This document shows, one piece after another, positions 9,411-18,308 of a DNA stretch of 64,000 nucleotides (positions are counted from its first letter, which is position 1; every line of letters begins with the position of its first letter). Location: the NCBI GenBank assembly GCA_944800085.1, contig CALYLO010000004.1, forward strand, positions 530,567-594,566, in the 5' to 3' direction. A model generated the notes under the pieces. The model was not told the DNA's origin. It ran no database searches and saw only the letters and a list, made by a program, of their open reading frames with translations. A program made the translations under genes and the position numbers. This stretch comes from Paenibacillus melissococcoides (GTDB lineage: Bacteria > Bacillota > Bacilli > Paenibacillales > Paenibacillaceae).

Positions 9411-11177
9411 GTGGCAGGTAATGCAAAACCTAATGTGCCGGATTTAGGGGATGAGGTAAAAATTGAGCTTCTTTCCTTTTGGGGTTCATCAGTAAATACA
9501 AGTACGGCATCCGATGCCTCTGCATTGCTTGATGGTATTACAACTAAACAAGGCACTTATAATGCAGCTTTAATGTCAACGACCCACAACTCATATTTAG
9601 AGTTCTCAATTAGTAGCGACTGTAACTTGTGGGCTGTCGGCGGCAGCTATTCCGACACTGGTGGCAGTACTCCTAAACAAATAAAACTGCAAAAGTGGGT
9701 TGGGGAGGAGTATAAAGACGTTGGAATCTATAATACTAGATCCTCTACTGATTGGTATCTATTGTCCCCGAGCTTGGCAGCAGGTAAGTATAAAGTGACT
9801 GCCATAGGAAATTATGTAGCTTTCAACGAGTGGTATGCGGAAAGCATAACTCCAAATAAAAGTTTAATCCAACTAAACAACGGCGAGTATCGAACATACA
9901 GAGACACTGGATGGGAAGAGATAAGCCCTCCACTATCCTCGCAAATATTCACCCAACACGGCATGACCGAGCTCTCTATCATCCCGCCGGAAGCGTGGCA
10001 GGAATTGGCCCAACTCTCTCCCACAGTCGAAATCGTGACATACGTGCCGGAGAGCAACAAGGTCAAGCCTTTTACCGAGACTTATAGGGACATCCCCTTG
10101 CGCATCGATATGAAGGCTTTGCCGTTCGAGCAGCTTGTCGTGCAGCCGAGCGATTTTGAACTGCATGGCAGTCTGCTCGCTATCATTGCGAATCAACTTC
10201 CTGTCCAGGCGTATGAGGGCCGATGCCGGTTTATTTTGTCGTTCGATGGCGGCGTGACGTGGGAAGTGTTCCGGAATGGACGATGGAAATCGGTGAATGC
10301 AACCGATATGGCGAAGGTGCGCGAGCTGGGCATGAGCTTCAAAACGCTCGCCCGCATCAAAGAAACTCACTTCCAAGATAAGGGCAGCCAGCTTCGGATT
10401 GGCTATTATTTGGACGACAGCATTCATCGCGATGAGGAAGTGAAGCTGGATCATTCGCAGTTGATGGTGAGGTCTGCTCTGGACGACGTCAAGGTTAGGG
10501 ACCTGTCGCTAACGCTTCTCAATACGAAGGCATCGATTGAGCTCAAGCTGACGGGCAACAAATTAACCGGCCGCCTGGATGATGCCGATAAGGGCAAGGT
10601 TCAGTACAGGGTGCTGCTGAATGATAAGCCTTACTTCCCCGCCGACGGGGAGTTCACGCGCCTGGCCGCTTCACCGGTCGATATTAATCTGTCGATCTCG
10701 GAGCGGGATATTGTGTTCAATCGGGAGAATAAGCTTCGCGTCGAATATCAGGATTATTGGGGCGAGACCGAGTCTTGGGAGACGAAGTTCATCGGCAGCT
10801 ACTCCGGCTTGATGTTCATGGATGAGACGGGGAATTATTATTCCGATACGTTCGGCGGGATTCTGAAATACTTGGATTTCGATATGCTGATTGCCGGGCA
10901 GACCAGTCTGGATCAGAAGGTCGTCGTCAAAAACCAGTTGGGCTACTCGATTACGAATCTGACGTTGAAGACGGTGAATGAGTCGCTCCCGGATGGCGTC
11001 GCGATCGAAATGTCCCGGAAGTCGAGCCCGTTCATTCCCGTCGATAGTCTGCTGTACAGTGAAGTATTGCATCATGGAGACACGGTTGAATGTTATGTCC
11101 GGATTGCTACGGAGATTGACGCCAAGCCGACGCCGGATGGCCGCTTCGAGATTCGGGCCTATGCCAATCGGATATAG
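9411..11177 (+). CDS. Chimeric tail protein: AT-rich N-terminus, GC-rich C-terminus
   Basis: The start is chosen at GTG 9411 because AAAGGAGC lies 7 nt upstream; the earlier in-frame ATG at 9348 overlaps the previous gene. The product has about 588 residues. Residues 1-165 look like a jelly-roll/discoidin-type binding domain. A GM.ELSIIP.EAW.EL module (about residues 180-200) matches the previous gene. The rest is a long beta-rich structural region resembling phage minor tail proteins (signatures such as RFILSFDGGVTWEVFRNGRW). Base composition changes from AT-rich to GC-rich near 9,950, inside the gene, suggesting recombination at the shared module. Confidence 0.6.
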   Translation: MAGNAKPNVPDLGDEVKIELLSFWGSSVNTSTASDASALLDGITTKQGTYNAALMSTTHNSYLEFSISSDCNLWAVGGSYSDTGGSTPKQIKLQKWVGEEYKDVGIYNTRSSTDWYLLSPSLAAGKYKVTAIGNYVAFNEWYAESITPNKSLIQLNNGEYRTYRDTGWEEISPPLSSQIFTQHGMTELSIIPPEAWQELAQLSPTVEIVTYVPESNKVKPFTETYRDIPLRIDMKALPFEQLVVQPSDFELHGSLLAIIANQLPVQAYEGRCRFILSFDGGVTWEVFRNGRWKSVNATDMAKVRELGMSFKTLARIKETHFQDKGSQLRIGYYLDDSIHRDEEVKLDHSQLMVRSALDDVKVRDLSLTLLNTKASIELKLTGNKLTGRLDDADKGKVQYRVLLNDKPYFPADGEFTRLAASPVDINLSISERDIVFNRENKLRVEYQDYWGETESWETKFIGSYSGLMFMDETGNYYSDTFGGILKYLDFDMLIAGQTSLDQKVVVKNQLGYSITNLTLKTVNESLPDGVAIEMSRKSSPFIPVDSLLYSEVLHHGDTVECYVRIATEIDAKPTPDGRFEIRAYANRI

Positions 11178-11191
11178 ACAGTCTCAATACA

Positions 11192-13030
11192 ATGAGATTG
11201 GAAGTGATTACGATTCACGAAGATGAGAGATTATCAAACGGAATAGTTGACGATCCATCCCCTTCCAACCGCATGAAAGGGGCTTTTTATTTGTATGGCT
11301 CCGGAAGGAGCGAGGTGGAAGCCGCACTCGTAACGGCCACCCGGGTGAGGGAAGGCATAGACGCCGCGATTTCCGCGAGAGTGCCGAGAGAGGCGGAGCT
11401 GCCGGCCGTCCTGGATATCAAGTACCGGGGCAATGAGGATGTGACGGCCGCGATCGAAGCGGTGGCTTCCAGCTACCTGACCGCATCGGTCGAGATTCGG
11501 CCCCATAACCGGATGGTTGGACGGGTGGAGCTCCTGGAGACGCCGCGCAAAGACGTCAGCCTGCCTCCGATCGCCGATTCGACGACCCGGAGCGATGCGG
11601 AGCTGGTTACGCTGAATTACGGCGACATGAAGAGCATGGTTACGGGGAAGGGCAGCAATGAATCGTTCGAGGCCTTTATTCATTTCGGTCCATTGAATGA
11701 ATTGGTTCCCGATGTGTACCGTTTGGAAAAGGCGACGATGAAGCTGTATTATGCCGGCACGTTCCCGCACGGGACGAGCATTGAGCTGCATCAGCCGCAC
11801 AGCATTTGGAGAGAACTCGGGATTACCCACGCGAACAAGCCCCATTCGGTAGAGCTGCTCGCGGATGAATATACGCTTCACCCGGCGGAGCGCTGCATTG
11901 AGGTGGATGTGCTTCGCATCGTCGAGCGCTGGCTTCAGGGGGAACTGGACAACTACGGATTTATTGTGAAAACGCACGACGATTACGCGGTCACATTCTA
12001 TACGAGGGAATCCCACAAGCCGCCCGTGCTCCAGGTCCGCTATATCCCGAACCAAGTGTACAGCATCGGCAGAAGCGCGATCGACGCCTCCGTATTCGTC
12101 TACGGGGTTGGAGGCTCCGAGCGGAGAGCCAGCCTTACGGTCCATAGCGACCGCGGCGCGGATGATCGGACAGCGACGCTCTATGTGCATCAGCCTGCCG
12201 ATCCGATGTTCGAATGGCAGGATGGCTTCCTCCTCGTGTCCAGGCCGGTTCATCCGGCGACGCTGACGGTAGCGATTCGGGAATACCCGGAGCTGGAAGC
12301 CAGTTGCACGATTCGCAGAGAGGGGGCAAGCGGGCGGAGGGTGATCATGGCGGCCAGCAGTCCGGACAAGCCCGCTTGCATCACGGTCGATCCGAACATA
12401 AGCCTGCCTTGCTCCCTTACGATTGCGAAGAAGGAATCCGAGGGTCCGAAATCGTTCATTACGGCTTCTGTCCCTGCTCTGCCTGCGTATGTGGAAGTGT
12501 CGCGCTATCATAAGCATAGCGGCGAGAAAGCAGCCAGCCTGAGCATTCGGGAAGAGCGGGATTCGGATATCGAGTCCCGGGCAATCGTATCCAAGCCGGA
12601 TATGCATGCGATGTTGACGATTCGGGCGCTCGGAAAGCGGGAGATGGCAGGGCAGATCGAGGTGCCGCACTATGAGGATCATCGCGCCTCGCTTGCGGCG
12701 TCCCGCCCAGAGGTTCCAGCCGCTCTGGACGTGAAGCATGCTTCTTCGATCGAGACCTATCTCTATGTGAAGCATGAACACACGCTGGACAGTACCATCC
12801 TGATTAAGCTGCCGTCGGATCTGAAGGCCTTCCTTGTCGTTCACGCGATTGATGAGGCGGAGGCGGTCCTTCGGGTCAGCGTTCCGGAGCTTCACGGCTA
12901 TCTCGCGCCAAGGGTCATTGCGGAGGAGGACTGCCCTGCGGCGGCCCTGATCCGACAGCGGGATGCCGGAGATTTGCATGGTGTCATTACCGTCGGCAGC
13001 GCAGGCGGCGCATATTATTATATTTTGTAG
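11192..13030 (+). CDS. DNRLRE-domain tail/adhesion protein
   Basis: About 612 residues. Residues 130-290 match the DNRLRE family (a strand-rich domain with GSNESFEAFIHFG ... ATMKLYYAG ... ERWLQGELDNYGFIVKT ... PPVLQVRYIP), usually found in cell-surface proteins and phage fibres. The flanks consist of repeating ~35-residue units with a hydrophobic LxV core (ASVFVYG..GSERRASLTV, AALVTATRVREG). No clear ribosome site precedes ATG 11192; a start at ATG 11273 is possible. A CCCCTT...AAAGGGG hairpin with T5 overlaps the start region (about 11260-11290), perhaps a translational or attenuation control. Confidence 0.65.
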   Translation: MRLEVITIHEDERLSNGIVDDPSPSNRMKGAFYLYGSGRSEVEAALVTATRVREGIDAAISARVPREAELPAVLDIKYRGNEDVTAAIEAVASSYLTASVEIRPHNRMVGRVELLETPRKDVSLPPIADSTTRSDAELVTLNYGDMKSMVTGKGSNESFEAFIHFGPLNELVPDVYRLEKATMKLYYAGTFPHGTSIELHQPHSIWRELGITHANKPHSVELLADEYTLHPAERCIEVDVLRIVERWLQGELDNYGFIVKTHDDYAVTFYTRESHKPPVLQVRYIPNQVYSIGRSAIDASVFVYGVGGSERRASLTVHSDRGADDRTATLYVHQPADPMFEWQDGFLLVSRPVHPATLTVAIREYPELEASCTIRREGASGRRVIMAASSPDKPACITVDPNISLPCSLTIAKKESEGPKSFITASVPALPAYVEVSRYHKHSGEKAASLSIREERDSDIESRAIVSKPDMHAMLTIRALGKREMAGQIEVPHYEDHRASLAASRPEVPAALDVKHASSIETYLYVKHEHTLDSTILIKLPSDLKAFLVVHAIDEAEAVLRVSVPELHGYLAPRVIAEEDCPAAALIRQRDAGDLHGVITVGSAGGAYYYIL

Positions 13031-13116
13031 CAGGAACTGATATCGCGAGCCGTCCTTCACCGGATGGCTCTTTCTTTTTCGGGAGAGATGGCTGTCGATG
13101 AGCAAGGAGGGATCGG

Positions 13117-13578
13117 GTGTACGAAAAAATAGTGAACAGCAGTATCGGATTCATCGGCGGATTGATAAGCTACTTGTATGGGGGAGGGAGCAGCTTGCTT
13201 GAGTTTCTGGCGCTGTTGGCGCTCATGGATTACATCAGCGGCTACGCAGCCTCCGTCATGGAAGCGGCCAGAGGAATGCCGCAGGCCGGGTTGAGCAGCA
13301 AGAAGGGCTTTGCCGGACTGGCCCAAAAGGGCTTGATGTTCGTCGTCGTGCTGCTCGCCCATCGTGCCGATGTGGCGCTGGAGAGCGATTTTCTCATGTA
13401 CGGCACGGTATGGTTTTACATTTCCAATGAGGTGATCAGCATTGCGGAGAACTACGGGCGGATTGGGCTGCCTTTGCCGCCGCAGATCAAGCAGATTATT
13501 GCGATTTTAAAAACGAAGGAAGAGCAGCAGCGGCGGTATGAACAGGACAATGACCAGAAAGGAAGGATGAGCAAATGA
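13117..13578 (+). CDS. Phage holin (toxin secretion/phage lysis holin family)
   Basis: A 153-residue membrane protein with start GTG 13117 after AAGGAGGGATCGG. It has three hydrophobic segments (about residues 5-20, 28-45 and 70-90), a YISGYAA-type turn between the second and third and a SKKGFAGLAQKG loop typical of the Phage_holin_4_1 family. The C-terminus is highly charged. Holins open the membrane at the end of lysis to release an endolysin. No endolysin lies next to it here. It overlaps the next gene by 4 bp (ATGA). Confidence 0.85.
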   Translation: MYEKIVNSSIGFIGGLISYLYGGGSSLLEFLALLALMDYISGYAASVMEAARGMPQAGLSSKKGFAGLAQKGLMFVVVLLAHRADVALESDFLMYGTVWFYISNEVISIAENYGRIGLPLPPQIKQIIAILKTKEEQQRRYEQDNDQKGRMSK

Positions 13579-13946
13579 GCAGCAGAGGAACGCAGGTATG
13601 GGGCTCAGTGGCCCTGCATACCGAACCGATTGTCATCAAGGGCACGAATAACACGCTGAATTTCCAGGTGGACGGTATCGAGTACGAGGCGAGCATTCCC
13701 CAAGGAACGTATGCGACGAGGCTGGAGCTTTTTACGTCCGAGCTGATCGAGCCAGTCAATGAAGCGCTGCGGCGAGCTCAAGCGCCCGTCATCGCCAGAT
13801 TAGGCGGCAACCGGCAGGACAAGCATATTTGCGTGCTTGTGCTGGAGCATACCGAGACGGAGGAAGAGCATGTCATCGACGGCTTTGGCGGAAGCGCGCG
13901 AGACGTGATCTGGGGCGAGACGGAGCACATCTCCGCCGTGCAATGA
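13575..13946 (+). CDS. Small conserved protein after the holin, unknown function
   Basis: A 123-residue soluble protein translationally coupled to the holin (ATGA overlap). It is beta-rich at the start and acidic at the end. It has no cell-wall hydrolase motif, no signal peptide and no membrane segment, so it is not an evident endolysin. It is the last gene of the structural operon and is followed by a strong hairpin. Function not recognised. Confidence 0.6.
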   Translation: MSSRGTQVWGSVALHTEPIVIKGTNNTLNFQVDGIEYEASIPQGTYATRLELFTSELIEPVNEALRRAQAPVIARLGGNRQDKHICVLVLEHTETEEEHVIDGFGGSARDVIWGETEHISAVQ

Positions 13947-13950
13947 CGAA

Positions 13951-13979
13951 TTCGCCGGTGACTTGTTGTCATCGGCGAA
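13951..13979 (+). terminator. Hairpin at the end of the tail/holin operon
   Basis: TTCGCCGGTGAC pairs with GTCATCGGCGAA (12 bp, one G-U) around a 5-nt loop, 4 bp after the last stop codon. A long T-run is missing, so termination is likely but not certain. Confidence 0.5.
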
Positions 13980-14028
13980 AGTTATGGTTCGGGCGAACCG
14001 GGAGATGAAGTGCCCGGGCCAGCAATCA

Positions 14029-14204
14029 TGCAAAAATGCAGCATTTTATCCCTGCAAAGGGGATTTTTAAGGGAATTCCTGCAAATATACATTATTTTAC
14101 CTGCTGTAGCTCACATCCAGGCGATAGCGGTTCGAATTCCTGTATCTATGCAGGATTCCCTTTTTGCATTCATCGATGTCTATGAAAAGATGTAGTTTTG
14201 CAGC
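14029..14204. repeat. Long imperfect palindrome (MITE- or REP-like)
   Basis: AAGGGAATTCCTGCA (14069-14083) is matched in reverse by TGCAGGATTCCCTT (14149-14162). Outer arms also pair loosely: TGCAAAAATGCAGCATTTT on the left and GATGTAGTTTTGCAG on the right. The unit could fold into one long stem. It lies in a gene-poor interval (13,980-14,599). An open frame at 14010-14195 runs through it but looks non-coding. Confidence 0.5.
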
Positions 14205-14232
14205 ATTTTCGAAGCATTTGAGCCCAAATGGC

Positions 14233-14397
14233 CTATAACTTGCTCGCGGCCGTCATTGTTTCAGTCGGGGTGAAGATCGTCCCGATTTCTCTCACGCTGT
14301 CTTTAATCTGTCTATAAATCGCCTGCGAATTGACATCGCCATCAACCGAAGTAATATAGTAGACATGAATCAGTTGTAATCTAGTTCTCCATCTCAT
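14233..14397 (-). CDS. Possible 54-residue protein, unknown
   Basis: A short minus-strand frame with a plausible ribosome site (AGGTGAT, 5 nt before ATG 14397). The product is mostly helical and has no recognisable motif. It could be a small gene or a gene remnant; the surrounding sequence holds nothing else protein-like. Confidence 0.25.
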   Translation of the reverse strand: MRWRTRLQLIHVYYITSVDGDVNSQAIYRQIKDSVREIGTIFTPTETMTAASKL

Positions 14398-14536
14398 TCG
14401 TTGATCACCTGTTTTTATCCGGCATTATGTGTACTACATAAGAACCTGAATCGATGAAAAGGAGGTAATCCGGCCACTGGGAGTCGAAGCTTGCGGGTGA
14501 AGGTAAGAGAAAGGAAGACAAAGCCGACCGCATTTT

Positions 14537-14550
14537 TGATAACGCTTACA
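14537..14550. promoter_or_regulatory. cre box (CcpA operator)
   Basis: TGATAACGCTTACA matches the catabolite-responsive consensus TGWNANCGNTNWCA at every position. It lies about 50 bp upstream of the decayed secreted-protein gene, implying carbon-catabolite control of that locus before it decayed. Confidence 0.6.
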
Positions 14551-14599
14551 ATTCGTGCGATTGCGTTCGCTGCAGCGTGTTAAGACATGAAGGAGGATA

Positions 14600-16529
14600 A
14601 TGATGATGGTACCGTGGAGAAGCAAGCGGTTCAGCCGAGTAAGCGCCGTGCTGGCCGTACTGCTGGTTGTGTTGACATGCGGAACTGCCGTCGCCGGGGC
14701 CGACGCAGAAGGGCATGCGAACAATCAAGCGACCACAGCCGCTGCCGGGAATAAAGGCAAGGGAGAGACCCGCTCCGAGGCGAAGGCGCTGCCTCTGAAA
14801 AATCCCGGCTTCGAGCAGCAGACAGCGAAGGACTCGATTCCGGGCTGGACATCGATATTCGCCAGCGTGGAAGGCGCTGTCAGCCATGAAGTTAGCAAGG
14901 AAGAAGCGTACCGCGGCAAGCACAGCTTGAAGATTACGGATACGAGCCGCGACCATGCCGTCGCGGTCCAGAGCGATCCGCTGGCTGTCGAACCGGGAAC
15001 GACTTATACCGGCTCGGTCATGATGCTGCTGAAGAGCGGCAGCGCCAGTCTGCTGTTCCGCTATTATGACGGCAGCGGGAAGCAGGCCGGCGACGATATG
15101 CTCCAGCATGTGTCATCGGGCTACGGCGAATGGCAGAAGGTGCAAGTGGGCAAAGCGCCTGCGGGTGCGGCGACGGCACGCATTTTCGCCTCGGTCAACA
15201 AGTACCAGATGGCGGAAGTCTATTACGATGACTTCGAGGTGACCTATCCGAAGAAATCGCCGGGCGAGCCGCCGGCCGGAGATATCAGCTTCAAGGGCAG
15301 AACCTTTTGCGCCGCCGGTTGATTTGGGCATTCCCGTCTTCACGGTCGCGATCAACGATGCCGTCGCCGGCGTAGAGGACGGGCGGGCCACGATGTACTC
15401 GACGGCTCAAGGCGATACGGCACCTCCTTCCGCGGCGCCGCCTGGGTCGAGTTCCGCGATGATCCGGGCTTCCCGGGCAAGTCGATCGTCACGATGCAGC
15501 GCGACGGCAAGACCTCTGTATTCAATGTGGACGCGGAGACGAGCAAGACGCTTCCTTCCGTCGTCCAGGGCTCGGCCAATCCGCTTCACAATATGGAGAA
15601 CGGTCCTGACGGCAGCGTATACATGAGCGGTTATCCGGGCGGGATCGGCGTCCAGTTCGATCCGCACATTGATACGTTCAAGACATTCAGCCTCGGGCAG
15701 GCGGAGGGCATGGTCGCTTACGGCACCAATATGTATTTCGGCATTTATCCGGGGGGACATATTTATTCCGTGGATACGACACAGCCGGTTCCCCAAGCGA
15801 AGGCGGTGTTCCAGATCGGGTCAGAACAGGATCGCCCTTATGTGATGCGGGCGGCGGATGATTTTATCATGATTGGCACGATCCCCGATTACGGCAAGTT
15901 AGGCGGCGCGCTTACGCTCTACTATCCGGATACGGGACAGAAGGAAGTGTACCGGAATATTTTCCACAATCAGAGCATTAACGGTCTGGCCTATAAGGAC
16001 GGGAAAATATTCGGTTCGACCACCGTCTTTGGCGGACTTGGCATCGGCGCAACCGAGAAAACGGCGAAACTGTTCGTGTGGGATGTCGCCAAAAAAAGAA
16101 AAGATCACGGAGTTTACACTGGATATTCCCGAGCTGGATCAGCCCGTGATGATTAGCGGCTTGACGATCGGGCCGGACGGGAACGTCTGGGGAGGCGTCG
16201 ACGATCATCTTCAAGCTCGACCCGGTGACGTATCGCGTTCATGATTATAAAAACATTTATCCACATGTGAAAAATTACGGCTTCTGGCGCCCATACCATC
16301 CGCATTGGGGGCAGGACGGCTTGCTGTACATCGATCTGGCGGATCGGATTACCGTCATCGATCCGAGATACTGGAGCATGTCACGGTGTCCGAGGATAAC
16401 GGCAGCACGTTCCAGGAGATCGCCTTCATGACGCTGGCCAAGGACGCTCAAGGCAACGAGCATATTTATTACATCGATCAAGCCAGTGTCAAGAAAATTC
16501 AGATTACGGGCAAAACTAAAACCCGCTAA
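14600..16529 (+). pseudogene. Secreted carbohydrate-binding/beta-propeller-like protein, multiply frameshifted
   Basis: The intact parent would have been about 640 residues. It begins with a signal peptide (MMMVPWRSKRF..., hydrophobic core VLAVLLVVLTCGTAVAGA), then a CBM-like jelly roll (NPGFEQ...PGWTS...YYDDFEV), then a long repeat region (LHNMENGPDGSVYMSGYPGG, GTNMYFGIYPGG, GLTIGPDGNVWGG, HWGQDGLLYIDLADRIT) that suggests a beta-propeller. Readable pieces sit in different frames, with shifts near 15305, 15420, 16095 (an A7 run), 16202 and 16370. An upstream cre box and the adjacent sugar-type operon suggest a former role in polysaccharide use. A strong terminator follows. Confidence 0.8.
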
Positions 16530-16562
16530 TTCTGGCCTATCGTTTACTTCTCACAGAATGCT

Positions 16563-16594
16563 ACAGCCGATGACCGCTGTCATCGGCTGTTTTT
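16563..16594 (+). terminator. Strong intrinsic terminator
   Basis: ACAGCCGATGAC and GTCATCGGCTGT form a perfect 12-bp stem with a 4-nt loop followed by five T, 33 bp after the pseudogene's stop. Confidence 0.85.
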
Positions 16595-16683
16595 CGGATA
16601 AGGATTGAACTGCCGGCCGAACAGCCGGATGAGAACAGGAACGCCGGGAGATGAACGGAGTAACTGATCAAGAAAAATTAATG

Positions 16684-16713
16684 TTGACACATTGTAAGCG
16701 GATACAATAAAAT
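16684..16713 (+). promoter_or_regulatory. Promoter of the ROK regulator gene with embedded cre box
   Basis: A consensus -35 (TTGACA, 16684-16689) is separated by 18 bp from TAAAAT (16708-16713). TGTAAGCGGATACA (16693-16706), which fits the WTGNAANCGNWNNCW form of cre, fills the spacer, so CcpA bound here would block RNA polymerase. Confidence 0.6.
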
Positions 16714-16727
16714 GGAGGCATCCAAAC

Positions 16728-16748
16728 TTTGTTAATTACTTTAACAAA
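16728..16748. promoter_or_regulatory. Inverted-repeat operator, probable ROK binding site
   Basis: TTTGTTAA, five bases, then TTAACAAA: a perfect 8-bp inverted repeat between the promoter and the start of the ROK gene. The half-site resembles XylR/NagC-type ROK operators, so autoregulation is likely. Confidence 0.6.
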
Positions 16749-16777
16749 CTACCAGCCTAGCGGAAAGGGGGGGTGAA

Positions 16778-17956
16778 ATGATTGGCAAAGGCCAGACGGG
16801 AAATGCCAAGCTGGTGAAGCAAATGAACCGGGAAGGTATTCTTCATCAGCTGCGGGAACACCCGCGTGTTTCGAGAGCCGATTTGGCGAAATTAACGGAG
16901 CTAAGCCGTCCGTGCGTCTCCGCATTGGTCGATGAGATGATTGCGGAAGGATTAATCAACGAAGTGGGGTTTGGAGAATCGACAGGCGGCAGAAAACCGA
17001 TTCTTCTGGAATATAATTTTCAAGCATACGGCGTCATCGGCACGGTGTTCGAAGGCAGCACCCTCCAATTGGCCATTGCCAATCTGCGAGGAGAACTGCT
17101 TGTCCAGCGCGCGACATGCCTTCCGCATCCGATGAATGGGGAAGCGGCCATCCGGAGCATTGAGCAAGGGCTGGCGGCCCTGCTTGACGAGAGCGGATTC
17201 CGCAAAGAATGGCTGCTGGGCATGGGGCTCGGATTGCCGGGCATCACCCGGCGAAGCGCCGGGACGGTAAGCCACGCGCCGAGCACGGGATGGATGGGGC
17301 TGCCGGTGCAGCGGGAAATCGAGGCCGTCCTGGGCCTTCCCGTTGCGATTGAGAATGACGTGAATCTGATGACGCTTGGCGAATTTAACAAGGGGATCGG
17401 GGTCGGACATTCCAATCTGGTGTACATGTATACGGGCACCGGCATCGGCGCCGGAATCATGATCGACGGGCAGCTATACCGGGGAGCCAGGGAAGCGAGC
17501 GGCGAGATTGGTTATATGGTCATCGGCCCCGTCGGGAAGCAGGCCAAGGGAGAATACGGCGTATTTGAGCGGAATTATTCCATACGGGCGATCCGTGACA
17601 AGGCCAGAGGCGTCCTCCCCGTGATCGACGAGGATACGAGCATGATGAAGCAGATCGTCGAACATGCGGGCCGCGGGAATGAAGGAGCCCGAAGACTGCT
17701 CGACGACGTCTGCCGGCACTGGACCTATGGCATTGCCAATCTTACAAGCGTCATGGACCCGGAGCTGCTGATTCTGAGCGGAGAAATGCTGCATATCGGG
17801 GACGAGGGGATCGCCGCCATCCGGCAATGGCTCAATGATTGGATACCTTCCGTTCCTCCGATCAAAATGGCTGCGCTTGGCGATCAGGCGGGACTTATCG
17901 GGGCGATCCATTGCGCGCTCGAAGCTTTTTCAACATCTGCAAATATAAAAAAGTAA
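16778..17956 (+). CDS. ROK-family transcriptional regulator
   Basis: A 392-residue protein with ATG 16778 after AAAGGGGGGG. Residues about 15-80 form a winged helix-turn-helix (SRADLAKLTELSRPCVSALVDEM region). Residues 85-385 form the ROK sugar-binding fold (GLGLPGI, PVAIENDVNLMTLGEF, YTGTGIGAGIMIDGQLYRG). The ATP-binding DxGxT of true kinases is missing (GTVFEGST). The usual ROK zinc motif CxCGxxGCxE is replaced by AKGEYGVFE, so no cysteine ligands remain. It precedes the ABC importer and probably senses an amino sugar or derivative. Confidence 0.85.
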   Translation: MIGKGQTGNAKLVKQMNREGILHQLREHPRVSRADLAKLTELSRPCVSALVDEMIAEGLINEVGFGESTGGRKPILLEYNFQAYGVIGTVFEGSTLQLAIANLRGELLVQRATCLPHPMNGEAAIRSIEQGLAALLDESGFRKEWLLGMGLGLPGITRRSAGTVSHAPSTGWMGLPVQREIEAVLGLPVAIENDVNLMTLGEFNKGIGVGHSNLVYMYTGTGIGAGIMIDGQLYRGAREASGEIGYMVIGPVGKQAKGEYGVFERNYSIRAIRDKARGVLPVIDEDTSMMKQIVEHAGRGNEGARRLLDDVCRHWTYGIANLTSVMDPELLILSGEMLHIGDEGIAAIRQWLNDWIPSVPPIKMAALGDQAGLIGAIHCALEAFSTSANIKK

Positions 17957-18308
17957 GATAAACAAAACCAGCCAGATGAGCTCTTTTCACTTCATCCAGC
18001 CGCCTTGTCTTTCAGGCGGTTCAGACACCTCCTCCAAGAAATAAAGAGCAGCAACCCGAACACAACTCTCCAGCGAAAAACAACACCAAGATTCCAAAAA
18101 AGCATGAAGGGCTAGCTTGATATGAAAGGTGAATCAGGTATCGATCCTGCGTCAGGACAGGACTTTTTTATGACTTTTCTCCGCATCGTTTATTAATAAA
18201 AATGCTATTAATTAACTTATTAGTAATTTTGTAACAGATCAAATATTTCTCAAAAGTGATTTTTCAGAATTTTCAAAAAAAATAAGAAAAAAATTTCACG
18301 GGAGGTCA
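17957..18308 (+). other. Leader/intergenic region before the importer operon
   Basis: This 350-bp non-coding gap contains a hairpin CCGCCT...AGGCGG near 18000-18020 and a second hairpin (TCCTG-cgt-CAGGA) followed closely by T6 near 18145-18170 that could act as an attenuator. A very AT-rich tract (18180-18300) probably holds the promoter of the lipoprotein gene. No known riboswitch motif was recognised. Confidence 0.4.

Noticed and set aside
11234-13105. Very long minus-strand open frame (623 codons) opposite the DNRLRE gene
   Set aside because: It is Arg/His/Pro-rich with no ribosome site or family pattern and lies exactly antisense to a convincing GC-rich gene, so it is a composition shadow.
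14010-14195. 61-codon plus-strand frame in the palindromic repeat
   Set aside because: It follows the repeat's arms, lacks a ribosome site and has no coding bias.
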